Shown piece after piece: positions 13,301-25,600 of a stretch of 64,000 bases of DNA. The notes under the pieces are model-generated. The model was not told where the DNA came from, ran no database searches, and saw only the letters and a program-made list of their open reading frames with translations. Source of the stretch: Ladona fulva. Lineage: Eukaryota > Arthropoda > Insecta > Odonata > Libellulidae. Made by a program: the position numbers and the translations under genes. The stretch lies in NCBI GenBank assembly GCA_000376725.2, contig KZ308230.1:121072-185071 (forward strand), read 5' to 3'. Position 1 is the stretch's first letter, and each line of letters begins with the position of its first letter.

Positions 13301-14699
13301 TGCGTAGTGGCCCGAAGCCAATTTTAAAGAGTCCGCCCAAAGAAGAAGAAACGAATGTAACCACCGAGACAATGAGGAATGAATTTGAGCTCGGCGAGTA
13401 TGTTTACCTCCACCCGCGCTCGCTCGGGGAATAAATTGCGAATCGCCCACCTCTTATCGGTTAAGACGGATGACTCGGTTTAGAGAAGATGACGCAGATC
13501 CCAAGACGGTGGGAGGTAAAAGAAAGTTTTCCACGCAATCGCCGCATCTGGCCGATTGAAAGTTTTTGCGATGGCGTAAGCCGTGACGAGGTTAAAGTAC
13601 CCATTTCTCGTATCTGGATTAAGATCCCGCTTTCCAAAGAAAGGAAACTTGGAGAGATTACCCACGGTTAAGTAAATCCTTAGAGCATACGAACGAATTT
13701 CTTCGTACGATCAGGGATGTGCAACATTTTGCCTTCAGAAAAGCCACATTTGCTCCTAAAAATGACGAAAGTACTTTGCTGAATTTCTAAATGTTAGCAT
13801 ATAATCTAAAAAATTAATTCAATAGTTTCAACAGTAATAAAGTATCGGATTTTTTAATTTTCTAGAGTATATTTTAATTATATATACTTTTATGCATCTG
13901 TTAACACTAGTGTATGAATTGTAAAAACGAATACGAGATAACGACGAGTTAAGGTTATAATTTATCACATTTTCTGGATTCTTCTGCCAAATATCCTGAT
14001 CCTTGGTCCAATATCTTAGTAATAGATCTAATCATTCGCCACGAGTCGTAATTTTTTCTTTAACTTCACTCCAATAGCTCCATAATTCTAAATAGCTGGG
14101 GTAGAATACGTCAAGAAAATATTTTAGCCTATCTGAAATATACGCTATGTATCTTACTGGTAATTTTTCCACAGATGTCAAAGTTGAAAAAATTTAACTT
14201 ATAACAACAGCTCTAAGAAAGCTAAAATTCTATTGCAACCATCAACGAGGACTCCCATCATCAGCGAAGATAAATTGGTTGAGTCCGCGTCATAAAGTTT
14301 ATTGATGTGTTTCTTTACTATCATGCCATGATATCTTGGAATTAATTAATATTATCCCCTCATTACCAATTCCTACAAATCTGCTGGCATACCTTGCCAA
14401 ATCTCTCTTTTTATATTCATTCCTAAACGTCAGTTTAAGTGCTCTTTGACAAAGATGATTCCTCACAATCGAACGTTCTAATAAAATGGGATGGACGAGG
14501 ATAACAAATTTCTAAAGAAATCGATACTTGCAACGCTCAAAGAATGGATAATGTAAAAGATAGTATGCCTATCGTAAAAATTACCCAAAGCTAAATATAA
14601 TCTCATTTCTCGGATGTTCTTTATCTCAATTCGCACCTCCCAGCTATTCTAAAGGAATTTTATGGGTACCGACTTGATAAATGCTGAGTTAAGATAATA

Positions 14700-16180
14700 T
14701 GTGCTCAAGTTGGGTGGAAGGAGTGCGAGGCTTACGACGAGAAATGGAGGAAACCCTGAAGACGTGAATAACGCAAAGGGCATCAAAAGAAAGTTAGGAT
14801 GTAGATGGAAGTAAATACGGAATAGGAGTGAAACGGAAATGTGAAGAGATTATACGGGTATTGGAAAAAGAAAGAGTAAAATCCGTTAGTACAGAAGTGT
14901 AAAATCAGATAGGGGTAAAAATAAAACGAGAAATGAAGGAGAAAAGGAGATAAAATGAAATAACGAATAGGTCCGCGAAGACGAGGGCAAAATGGTGAAA
15001 AAGAGAAAAATAGAGAAAGTAAAAATGTTTGTAAGGGAAAGATACGAAAGAGGTTTCATAACGAGGTTAATCAAATTGTATTTTTAAGGAAAATCGAAAT
15101 ATTAATATCAAAAATTAGGTGTTTATGCCGAAATATCCTTCGAAATTTTTCATATTTGTAATAAAATTAATCTTCTCTAGCGGTAGTAGGTGGAATTCCA
15201 TATTATCGTTGTAGAAATAATCTGTGGAATTCCATTTTATCGTACTAGAAATAAATGGTAATGTCTTGTGCTATTACACACAATATACTTTGTGGAATAG
15301 AAGAAGTTATTATCATCTATTTATACATCGATATTTGCGATAATTTTCACATATTTCACAGGAATAGAGTAGAAGTTTTCTAAATTAGCAGAAGTAAAAA
15401 TGTCGCGATGTGAATGAAAAATGTTTAAACATCTTATTAACCGAAGATATACTTTAACTTTTAATATAAAATATGAAAACTAATGGTGCAGAAATGTGAA
15501 AGCGAAGGTTAGAGAGAAATATAGTAGAGGAATGTGAAGGATGGGATTCCCATATAACGAGCGTAACGGAGAGAAAGATTTAGCAGAAGAATTTACTGTT
15601 GGAACGAAAAAACATGTTCCGAGAAAAGACACGATCCAAAAAGGGAAATTAGAGAATGAAATAACAGATACGTAAAACGCAAGATGAGGAGGAAATGGGG
15701 TAACGAAGAGAAAGGATGAAAAATCGTTGAAAGAAACGGAAGAGGAAGCCATGAAGATGGCTGACTAAAGAGATGATGGGTTGGATGGATAATGAGGCAA
15801 CACGGAAAAAAGAGAGGAGGGAGGGGGTGATACAGCGATTTGCGCAAAGTTACACACCCAAGTTTCAAGAAATTCAATGAGATTATAAAGCAGAAGTATA
15901 CAGAGGGTTATGATGGATTGAAATTTTTAAAATTCGGATAGCGAATTGAAAACAGTGCATACACAGTTAAAAGGGGTCCATAAAAAGAGAAATGAAGGAA
16001 GAGTGCTTTGCAGGAGATGAAGAGGAATGCTTTTGATGACGATAGGGAAATAATTTAGAATAAATGAAGGTATATTTTCAATAAAAGAGAGATGGAATAG
16101 AGAAATGGAATGTGTAATGAAAAATATGAGGATCGACGAGGGTTGGGTATTCGGAAAAAGGGCTTGGAAAAATTCAAAGG
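14700..16180 (+). other. Long purine-rich tract
   Basis: Two A/G-rich segments (about 14700-15070 and 15480-16180) with AT-rich DNA between. An imperfect tandem pair GTGGAATTCCAT...TTATCGT lies at about 15190-15255. No gene recognised. Confidence 0.5.
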
Positions 16181-17056
16181 TGCTTACCATGCCCCTTTGT
16201 CTGAGATATGTTCTCAAAACCTTTGAATTCACAAGCAACACTCGGTAATTTTTCATAGCACGTTATTCAGTTCACGAAAAATAAGACTTACCTCAAGATG
16301 TAAATAAATAAATTACCATTTTCTAACTTAAATTTTACTAATTGGATTAATTACCATAGACATTTATACAGTTTAACGGAGAACATACTCGTATGATACT
16401 TTTTTACCAAAACGTTACTACATAGGATCAAGTACCACATAACTACATACTTCCCACTTAATAAGTGGAAGATAAAATGAATTAATATGTAATATTTTCC
16501 TCACGAACTTCACAAAACGTTCATCCTCGCAGGTTTGAATGGTCATTTCCCAGTCATTTCATCTCTAATCCAACTCTCATCCTATTCACTTGGTCTCCTT
16601 TAAAATAATACCATGATATCAAGCTACTTATTGTCGTTCAAAAGCGATTCTCTGCACTTATTAACAAATGCTTAACCAGCACTCTAAAATACACTAACGG
16701 GCTTTTGCAAATACAGGAAAGGGATGGAGAAGACTAATTTCAAATGTATTACGCTTTCGTTCTCAATTAAGAGCCCTATTATATGATCTGTTAAATAACC
16801 TTAATGTATGTTATAGAACTGATGGAGTGTTCTCGACATACAATATCGAATTTATTTAATCAAGGATGAAATCCTTGGTTGACAATTCAGTGAAAATTTC
16901 TTCGAAATTATAATGTATGCAGGCCCTTTTTGGTATCAGAAATGTCACCAATTTATTTTAAAATTACTTATTTTTCAAAACCTGATGTAAACGTTATTCA
17001 TTTTATAGATATTTTTAAGAATGAACACTAACATATAATATTTTTGATATTTTCTT

Positions 17057-17168
17057 AGGTGCTTCGACGGCTGAGGTCGATTCGCACATATGGGCTCCCA
17101 CTGGGAATCGAACCCGATAACGCGTTTACCAAAGGCGAACGCGCAACCCACTTGAGCATACGATAGTC
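17057..17168 (-). mobile_element. tRNA-derived SINE, family 2
   Basis: On the minus strand: a tRNA-like head with GCGCGTTCGCCTTTGGTAAA, box B GGTTCGATTCC and GGGAGCCCATATGTGCGAA, followed by CTCAGCCGTCGAAGCACC. Related copies are at 34360, 35513 and 49105. Confidence 0.7.
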
Positions 17169-17776
17169 CTTGTAATTTTTAATAATCGAATTGTACACGT
17201 AAAATTGTGCGAAATGACCATGATGACTCTCCGACTTAGCTTACATAACATGTATTTATGCCTATTGGTGTGATCCTCCTTATCACAGTCTTCTTTTGAT
17301 AAAATTCTGAACCGTTTCTAATCAAAAAGCATATGTTCCACTATTATTTATTTTTTGATTTTGATTTCCATAACCACATGCGTATAAACCTAGAATAAAA
17401 GGAAAATCATTACGGAAAACAAGATGGTTGAGGAGTGATTTGTGGCGCTTTATTGTGAGCAGACCACCTTAAATTGGTACGTTAGCTGACACGTTCCTAG
17501 AACGACTGACAGAGACAATGAGAGAAAAAGAGATGTGAAAAAAGCACGATATTATCTTCACAGATACCACTCTGAGGCAATTATATCAGTTTCTGTATCT
17601 CAGCGGTGCAAGTATGCAAATAAAGTCTTCTATTTTACAACGCTTGAAAACTGCATCAATTACTCCTCACAATACATGATCTATATATCAATGAATTATA
17701 CAGACAAACGATTCAACACAAAACATACATCATAAACACTTTTAGTGATAGAAAGAGATCCTGATAAAAATTTTCT

Positions 17777-17798
17777 CGGTACATTCGAAAATGTACCG
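17777..17798. repeat. Perfect short hairpin
   Basis: CGGTACATT and AATGTACCG are exact inverted repeats around CGAA. No terminator role is expected in a eukaryote; likely chance or a relic. Confidence 0.35.
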
Positions 17799-19153
17799 CG
17801 ATGTGACGCCGCTATGCGACAAGAGCACGTGAAAACATATATTTCTATTATATTTGAGAACGTATGATAAGAAATTAGAAATACATTCATTGGAAAACAA
17901 GGATCGAAAAAGATACAAGAAGTTAAGAGCATGATTACAAAAACAAATAAACAACCTAGCATAGCATAAGGAGAATATGTGATCCGTATGAAAATGAAAA
18001 ACATCTGAGAAAACTGAGATCTGAGAAAAACGTGAAGAATGGTAACTGAGGGATGAATTTCAAGAATATTTTCTTGGCAGACTTACACTTATAGAAGTGT
18101 TAGAAAGATTGAACGAACCCAACGATAAAACTGCCATTGTGATATGGAAAACATCCATATAGAGAGTTTGAAAGACGATTTCGATGAATTCAGCAGAAAC
18201 TTTTATTGACTCGATTAAAAAATGAAAAACTCCCTTAGATTGGTCCCTTCGAAGATTTAGATGTGTATTGTATGTAGATCATACTGATAAGTTGAACTTA
18301 TGGTTACTAACTAATTTTACTATTTTCCACACTTGTTATTCCTTTGAACTTATGGTACAATTATGTACAATCAGATTCAGCTCAAAAAGCCAGGAGTGCG
18401 ATAGAAAAGAATTTAAGATATGGATGTCAGATAGGTAGAGGAAGTTTGAGAGAAGGTAATGATTCTTGAAAGTGATAACAAAGAACAGTGATTTTAAAAA
18501 AGAGAAAAGGAAGGGAATATCACCTAAACATGTATAAATTATCCAATTGTTACAGATTTAATCCACTCATAATGAATCACGTTACAACCACACCGACTGT
18601 TCGGTGGCAACCTCTACACATATAACTGTATCAAATAAAAATAAAGAGCCATAATCAGTAACTAACTATTTACGATGCTAATGAGAATATAGTAGTTGGA
18701 ATAACAACAATAATTCGAAATTTTACAGAAGTAGATAGAAATTTAGGGAATTTCTCAATCCTTCGTGTAAATGTCTTAGGCATTTCTAGTAAAAGAATTC
18801 TTCCGCATATTTATTTTATTCTTTCACCATTAACGAATATTTTCCACCGTCCCCTCTGGACGTTGGGGAGATATATTTTCCAAACAGGCATTTTTACCGA
18901 TAAATTTGGGACTTAATAACCCGTATTGGATTTCTTTCCAGGTCGGTTTATTTGTTTATGCCTGATATTAACCTGTCAATCTGTTTATTTTTCTTCTCGA
19001 TTCTAATGAGTTTCGACCCATTTTTCTAAGCATATCAGCCCGGTTATCACATTGTTCGAAACGCCCTAATAAAAATCTGGCATTTTGATGAATCTCTAGA
19101 TTGATGAATCTAATTTTACTAGATCTGCGGATGATGCGGATCCAACTCTAGAG

Positions 19154-19427
19154 CAGGGGTTCACAACCTGGGGTGCCCGTTCCCTTTGAGGACACGCAAA
19201 TCTTGCCCGGTAGTACGCTGATCTAGTGTTCAATCGTTGTCAAATAATGATATTATGTTACTTAATAACATCAAAAGATTTTCTTTCAGGTACATTTCCA
19301 AACTATTCCATGTTGGCTAATTTTGACTAAATTTAAAATGTATTTTTTATTATGGCAATTGGGGGTTCGGGATAACTCACTTTAGAGCCAATGGGGAAAC
19401 GAAGACAAAATATTTGGGAACCCTTTA
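19154..19427. mobile_element. hAT-like MITE (candidate)
   Basis: The left end CAGGGGTTCACAACCTGGGG is the classic hAT terminus. The right end TTTGGGAACCCTTTAG at about 19413-19428 is a decayed inverted counterpart. I could not match an 8-bp target duplication, so the exact ends are uncertain. Confidence 0.45.
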
Positions 19428-22400
19428 GAGGCTTGCTCTAAATTCGAGCCTACTTAAGTTTGGTAAGATACGAGTTTCGTAGCTCCCTAGCGCGTCTCGC
19501 GCTATTCTTCACGTTTCTAATCACGAATTGAAGTGTTCTGAAACATTTTGTTATGACTTTATCAACCTGTAGCCGTCAGAATAATTTATAACATAAGAAC
19601 GCCTACTACATAGCTGATCTATTCAATTTTTTGTCCTTTAAGAATAAAGATTCTTTCTCCCTCATATATTTTTATTCTTTTCACTAAGTAATCTACGTCG
19701 TTTTGGAGCACATCCCAATCTTTTCCATCTTTAATTAATCCGTAGATGAAGAAATCGTCAGAATGGAGTCTTGTCTAAATCTCTGAATTTTTTTGAGTAA
19801 TCGATGATGCGGAACCACGTCGAAGGCTTAGGAGAGATTGATTAGTATTCCTTCAGTCTCCCTACCCAGCGTTTCAGCAATATCCAGGCATAATCCTTAT
19901 AGCTGTAATCCGCAGTAATGAACTTCTCTAGGCCCAAATTGAGTATCTGAATACCAAGATAAGGATGATTGCCAGAAATTCTGGCATGTAATCAACCATT
20001 ATTTTTCCATTAATTTACAGGCAACGGATGTTACTCCGGACACATTTTCCGCTTTGTATACACGGATACTTCCCAATCTGATGGAACGCCATAGATATTT
20101 CGAAAAGGGATTTTAAGTACGGCACTGCTGCGTCGCCAGAGCTTTAACTTTGCTGCGCTAAATTTATTCGGATCTCTACATTTATTGCAACAAATTTGCA
20201 ATTTCCTTATGTTCCAGAGCTGATTATGATTAAGTAGTAATTTCTGAAGCAAAAATTTGTCTATCTATAGAAACGTCTTGTTTCTGATATACTTTTGTTA
20301 ATTAACAACTTAATTCATCCGCTATCTCACAATTTTCAACCAGGAATCCTCTTTAGAATTCTTTTCGCATTTAATATATAGTATAAGATAAACAATAGGT
20401 ACATTTTGGAAGTTACATTTTGCACTTATATAGAAAAAGAATCATGGCTCATTCCAAGAAAGAAGAATGACATCTCGAGCTTACCCTCTTGAAGTTCAAA
20501 AAATACAATAAACTAAATAAGTTTTAAACTTTTTTCAGTCCAAACAAGTTCAAATGTCAAACAGAAAGAAACGGTAGAATGAGGTAAACGGCGTACTCAA
20601 GCAGACGGCACAAATTGGGGTACTGAGCCACAGGTTAACATTTGCAGAGCTACGTGACTTCCCGAAAAGTCACATTGAGTTATCCTAAGTGGGTACGCGG
20701 GTCGTATACGATTCACGACGCGTGCTCATTTCCATTTTGATCACGCGAGCCCTGTGTGCCGTTTCAGCAACCCATTCCGCTACATTATACAGTCTTCTCA
20801 GCGGGAGAAATGAAGAGATCTCTTCGCCACATCCAGAGGTGAACATGCGATAGTTTTAGATAATTGCTGTGGGAAAACTGAGGGCATGTTTTTGCTGGTA
20901 AGATGCCCGGTGAGCACATCATATGCATATAGGGGGATTAAAAATTGAAGATAAAGACCCGAATGGAAGGAGATGAAAGGATGAAAATGGGTCCCCGGCT
21001 GGCGCTAGAGAGGGCCAGGGGAGAAATTTCAAGAGAAAGACGGTCGCTTGGATGGATGGGCGTAGAGTGGGGTAGACGAAGCTTAGAGAGTGACACAGAG
21101 GATTAAGGGCAGGGAGTGAGAGGAAGTGACGATGAGAGGTAATGAGTGCGTGTGGAGAAGGCCTTCTATGGCAAGAGCGGAGGAATTTATGGGTGGATGA
21201 AAGCATCGTCCAGGAACAAAAGGACCATCGCCGAAACCAGCTTAATTGAAAATGTGCGCTATGTTAAGAAAGTCCGTAGAAACGTTCTATTTTCGGATTT
21301 TTTTTGCATCCTGCATTATTCTGAGGTGAATTTTTATTTTCAATCCTCACCGTTACTCAACGAATAATGAATAAAGTCGCTTTCACTTTGATTCCCTCGC
21401 AGAAGATCGAGTAAATGATTTTCGTGCCATGAGCATGGGTAAATTCGGTAATTGTTTTTCTATGTTAGAATGAAAAGGGGTTTACTTCAAACACCATCAA
21501 AAAAGTTTAAACAAGGCTCTATGCATTTTGCCTCCTATGGACACATCTTCAAGAACCGTGACGATAGCCATGTGATACAAGGCTGTGTTCGGAATTGCAA
21601 GAAATGTACCGACAATAGGAAAAAAAAAAGACAAACGAATTTTAAAATCTAAGAGTTCACATAAAGTTATGCTGGAATTTAGATCTGTGCTCATAATGTT
21701 TCCTTTTTTAAGTATATATATACGAACATTTTCAAAAGCATTGAGTTATTTATAAGCATTGGAAGTAAATCTGATGTCTTGTTATGCGATGCTATGCGAA
21801 GTACCCTGAATAAGTTTGACAACGCTGGAATTTTGAAAGACAGTTTAAAAAGTGTCATATGCTCTTTAAATCTACTTCAAATTTTGCGTTTAGTTTAACT
21901 GATTTATTTAATACCACTATGAGAACAAATAATTTCGTGAATGCCAGATTTATGAAGATATTCAATTTTGTCTTTTGTTTTATTCACGAGTTGTTATTTA
22001 CAAAGCTTATATGCATGACTTTTCTGGTTAAATAATTTAAACAAACCTTTAGTTTACATACGGCAATAGTCCTATACTAAAGGTTTATCAAAGAAACTAA
22101 AGGTCCACCGGACAATTGTTTCAACCTCAACATGTAACAGTAGTAATAATGTGACCTCAATAATGATTTTCCATGGTAGAACTTCTCAAGATTAGATAAG
22201 CTCTAAAATGAAAAATACTAGAAATATATACTTTTTGTCACGATAAAAACTAATTTTTATTAATCCATAACGAGCCCGGGGTAGTAATTAGAGTCGGAGT
22301 AAAACGCTAGATAAGACATGTTATTTCTTTGTAAAAGTATGTATGTCATGTCTATGTAATAATAACCATGTGATATACAGCTTAAGTAATAATTTGCTTT

Positions 22401-22487
22401 GGCAAGATGTTTAAACCATTGACTACAGACGCGTTAACACATCAAAAGACTTAATTAACTAAAGATAATTTCCTTTTCTTTCCCCAG

Positions 22488-22675
22488 AGAGCTTCCCAAT
22501 CCAGTCTTCAGCTTCAACTAGCCCCTTCGCTGGAGCATCAAACAGCTGCAATGTTATCGATATTGGAGAGATATAAATGGCATCAGTTTTCTATAGTTAC
22601 CAGCCAGATAGCAGGCCACGACGATTTCGTTCAAGCTATAAGAGAAAGGATACTGGAAATGCAGGACGTTTTCAA
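22488..22675 (+). CDS. Nmdar2: Nmdar2 exon A: amino-terminal domain
   Basis: The acceptor is a pyrimidine run ending CCCCAG at 22481-22487 and the donor is GTGAG at 22676. The exon starts in phase 0 and ends in phase 2 (62 codons plus 2 nt). It includes LQLAPSLEHQTAAMLSILER followed by YKWHQFSIVTSQIAGHDDF. This matches the second half of the bilobed, periplasmic-binding-protein-like amino-terminal domain of insect Nmdar2, where a serial arrangement of helix, strand and the VTSQIAGHDDF segment is characteristic. It is the first exon of the gene that I can see; the phase-0 start means an upstream coding exon must exist. Confidence 0.9.
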
Positions 22676-25600
22676 GTGAGTACATCCACTTTGCATTTAT
22701 CGCATTATAATTAACTAAACTTGAGAAATTACCGAAATATTCTACTGGACATTCAATGATATCTCAAACCAATACCTATTTCTTAATTATGACCAAAAAT
22801 TTTTTAAATTATTGTTTTCTATTAAGTGATGAAAATTTTCAATTGTTTGGCTGCATCTCCGAAAGCACTTCGAATAATAAAAATATATTATTCTTTAAAT
22901 AACCAATCATATAACCTTTGGCAACAAATTTCACAATTAATATGAATAAATGTAAAAATTATAATTATGACCTTCATTGTTTCAAATCGATAGTGTACGT
23001 GGCAAAATATGCAAAAATCACTAGGAACACACGATAAGTTTTCGTAATATTTAGTCATATCATAGAGAAATGTAGCGTAAAAAGATTCTTATCCTAATAT
23101 TTTAGAAGAAAATTTACAATTTTCTAAAGAACACCACTCTAGTCCTTACTGATTCAGTCTGTAAGCATTCTTATTCTGGGACAAAAACATCAAACATTTC
23201 TCTAGAGAATTTTTTTGAAGTTTCGCAAACGTACTTCTTCACCACTTCCTAAAGTAAGGAATTCACTGTAGGATCTCCACCAGTAGAAACTTTTTCGTCC
23301 TCCAAACTTCAGAATTTATTTGGAAAACTTCTCAAAAACGTTAAAGTCATAAAACGTTGATGACGTGTACTAAAGTTCGTTTCAAAGATGGGTATCGACC
23401 AAGGAGTCACGGAGGAGCGAGCTCGATCTCCTCTCACCAGGAGTAATTTATTTCCCTCGGCAAAAATAGCCCGAGAGTTTATTAACTGCTTTATTTTCGA
23501 CTCCGTCATACTCTGTCCTTTGGACGCAACGACAGACGCTCTTCCTGAAGGGTTCGAGTGACAAAGCGGTGAAATTGAAAACTCCGGAATCCATTAAAAT
23601 CCCTCCCCGCTGATATCCAATCTTCCACTCCATCTTTTTTTTCAGGTTCACAATTCTCAACGCGGTGCTGGTAACCAAACCATCTGACCTATCCGAGCTG
23701 GTCAACTCCGAATCCCGAGTGGTCCTGCTCTACTGCACGAAAGAGGAGGCGTTGAGTATACTTTCGGCAGCTGCAGACTACCAGATAACGGGAGAGAATT
23801 ACGTGTGGGTGGTAGCGCAGAGTGTAATTGAGAACAAAATGCCCTATCAGCAGTTTCCAATCGGAATGTTAGGTAAGAGGATTTTAGAACATCCTTCCTT
23901 CAACCATGCTTTCCTCATCCACCTAATAATATATTTAATACATATTTATGTATATGAACAGAATTAGCATGTAGGTAGTGAGTATATATAATGTTTGTAT
24001 CATGTATTTATAGAGCCAATATCAAGTAATTATGTAGACACAAGACTGTCGCCAGGCATACAGCCTAACCGCAGTTTAGTTATAACAATCATACATATCA
24101 TAAAATTTCACGCTGAATGTGATTCCGATTTCCTAGTTCTCCGATAAATTTTATAAAAGCACTAACAGAGCAAGAAAATCAAAGAGAATATCTTTCAAAT
24201 ATATGAAAAACCTCTAAGATAAAACATGCTCACCTTTAATTATTGCGCTATAATCGATATCAAACTGGATTACATTGTAATTACTACTTTTACATTTTTT
24301 TTATGTTTCAAAATGCCTTAGAAGGCCATGAAGCAAATAAATTACCCGAAAATTAATTGATGAAAATTAAAATATATATTAACCAAAATAATTTCAGGGA
24401 GCTAAAAACTCCCTTTCAGGTAAGGGACTTACGCACGCAACCACCTTCTTCCAAAAAAATTAACGGCTACATTACTAATATCTCATACCTCTTTCTTCCT
24501 TAACGGACTGCAATTTTTGGTGGAAGCAAATGAATAAATTCTTATATTTTGTTTAATGTAATAAGTATGTATGTAAAAGTGGTTATTAATCAAGCCTAAT
24601 TCTTGAAGTACAACTGATTAATCACTCACAGAAACGCCACCGAGACAAATCCTAAGGTTCTGCCAGTGGGATGTATAATAGAGATAAGAAGATTACGTAC
24701 CCTTCCATCCTACTTATAACTAAAAGCTACAGGCTTTAGGAATGACTTTTGAGGTTTATTTACCTCTTTCCTCCAGTTTTTAGATAGCTAAAGAGCTTCA
24801 AATTCGTTAAAAACTCTAGTGATGAAACCTTAAGATACTACATATTCGATAAAATATTACCTTTTAAAATATATCATTCTTTCCCAATATTTCTCCCTGG
24901 TTGGAGGAAAGTTATAACATTAAAAGCCCATTTTCCCTTTGAATAACGCCGTTGATTCCTTCCCCATTCCCATATACTCCTTCCACCCTCTCCGAATACG
25001 TAAGCTCTACGTTGATGCTCGATTTTCCGCCAGAAGCCACGCAAGAGCTAGGACGAATTCACTTTCGATTTCCAGAAAGAGCTTTCATAATGCCGTTATT
25101 AGGAATACCGAACGGGTTCCATGGACATATGCGACTTCAACTGAGCGACTCTCTAAAGACATACCCGACTACCCAACATTTTTTTACGTAAAACGCGGTA
25201 CAGGATTACAATTTCAAAAGTAGTAATTTGCAAATTGCCCTTATTTGTACTCCAGTAAATCAACCCCAAATAGAGACAGGTTAAAGTTCATGTTTATACT
25301 TTTAAATTTATTGTTCAGAAGCATTAAAACTTTGCCTTAGCTACTTTCGTATTTCTTTCTGAATTATGAAAAAAACATACTTTCCATTCAGGCACTCCTA
25401 CTGATGATTTGATCTGATGAACTACTGATCTGTCGGCTGAGGAAAAAGCTCCAATTCTACTCCTTTTCAATAATCATAAAATTTCTACGAAATATGGTAT
25501 CAAATTTATTGAAAATAAAATTACGGCAGTAATATCCAATGTATGAATGTACCCAGTACGGCAGTAAAACCTTATGATGGCAGTTTTATGGCCATAAACG

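Larger units (their letters stand above)
16260..22487. other. No coding exon recognised upstream of exon A
   Basis: Apart from the SINE at 17057, the hAT-like MITE at 19154 and a purine-rich patch at 20930-21140, no exon of Nmdar2 or other gene was recognised. Since exon A starts in phase 0 inside the domain, this stretch is probably intron. Confidence 0.5.

Noticed and set aside
24939..25223. Overlapping frames (94 and 79 codons) in the intron between exons B and C
   Set aside because: Two frames open over the same GC-richer patch, no homology recognised, and exons B and C join perfectly without it.
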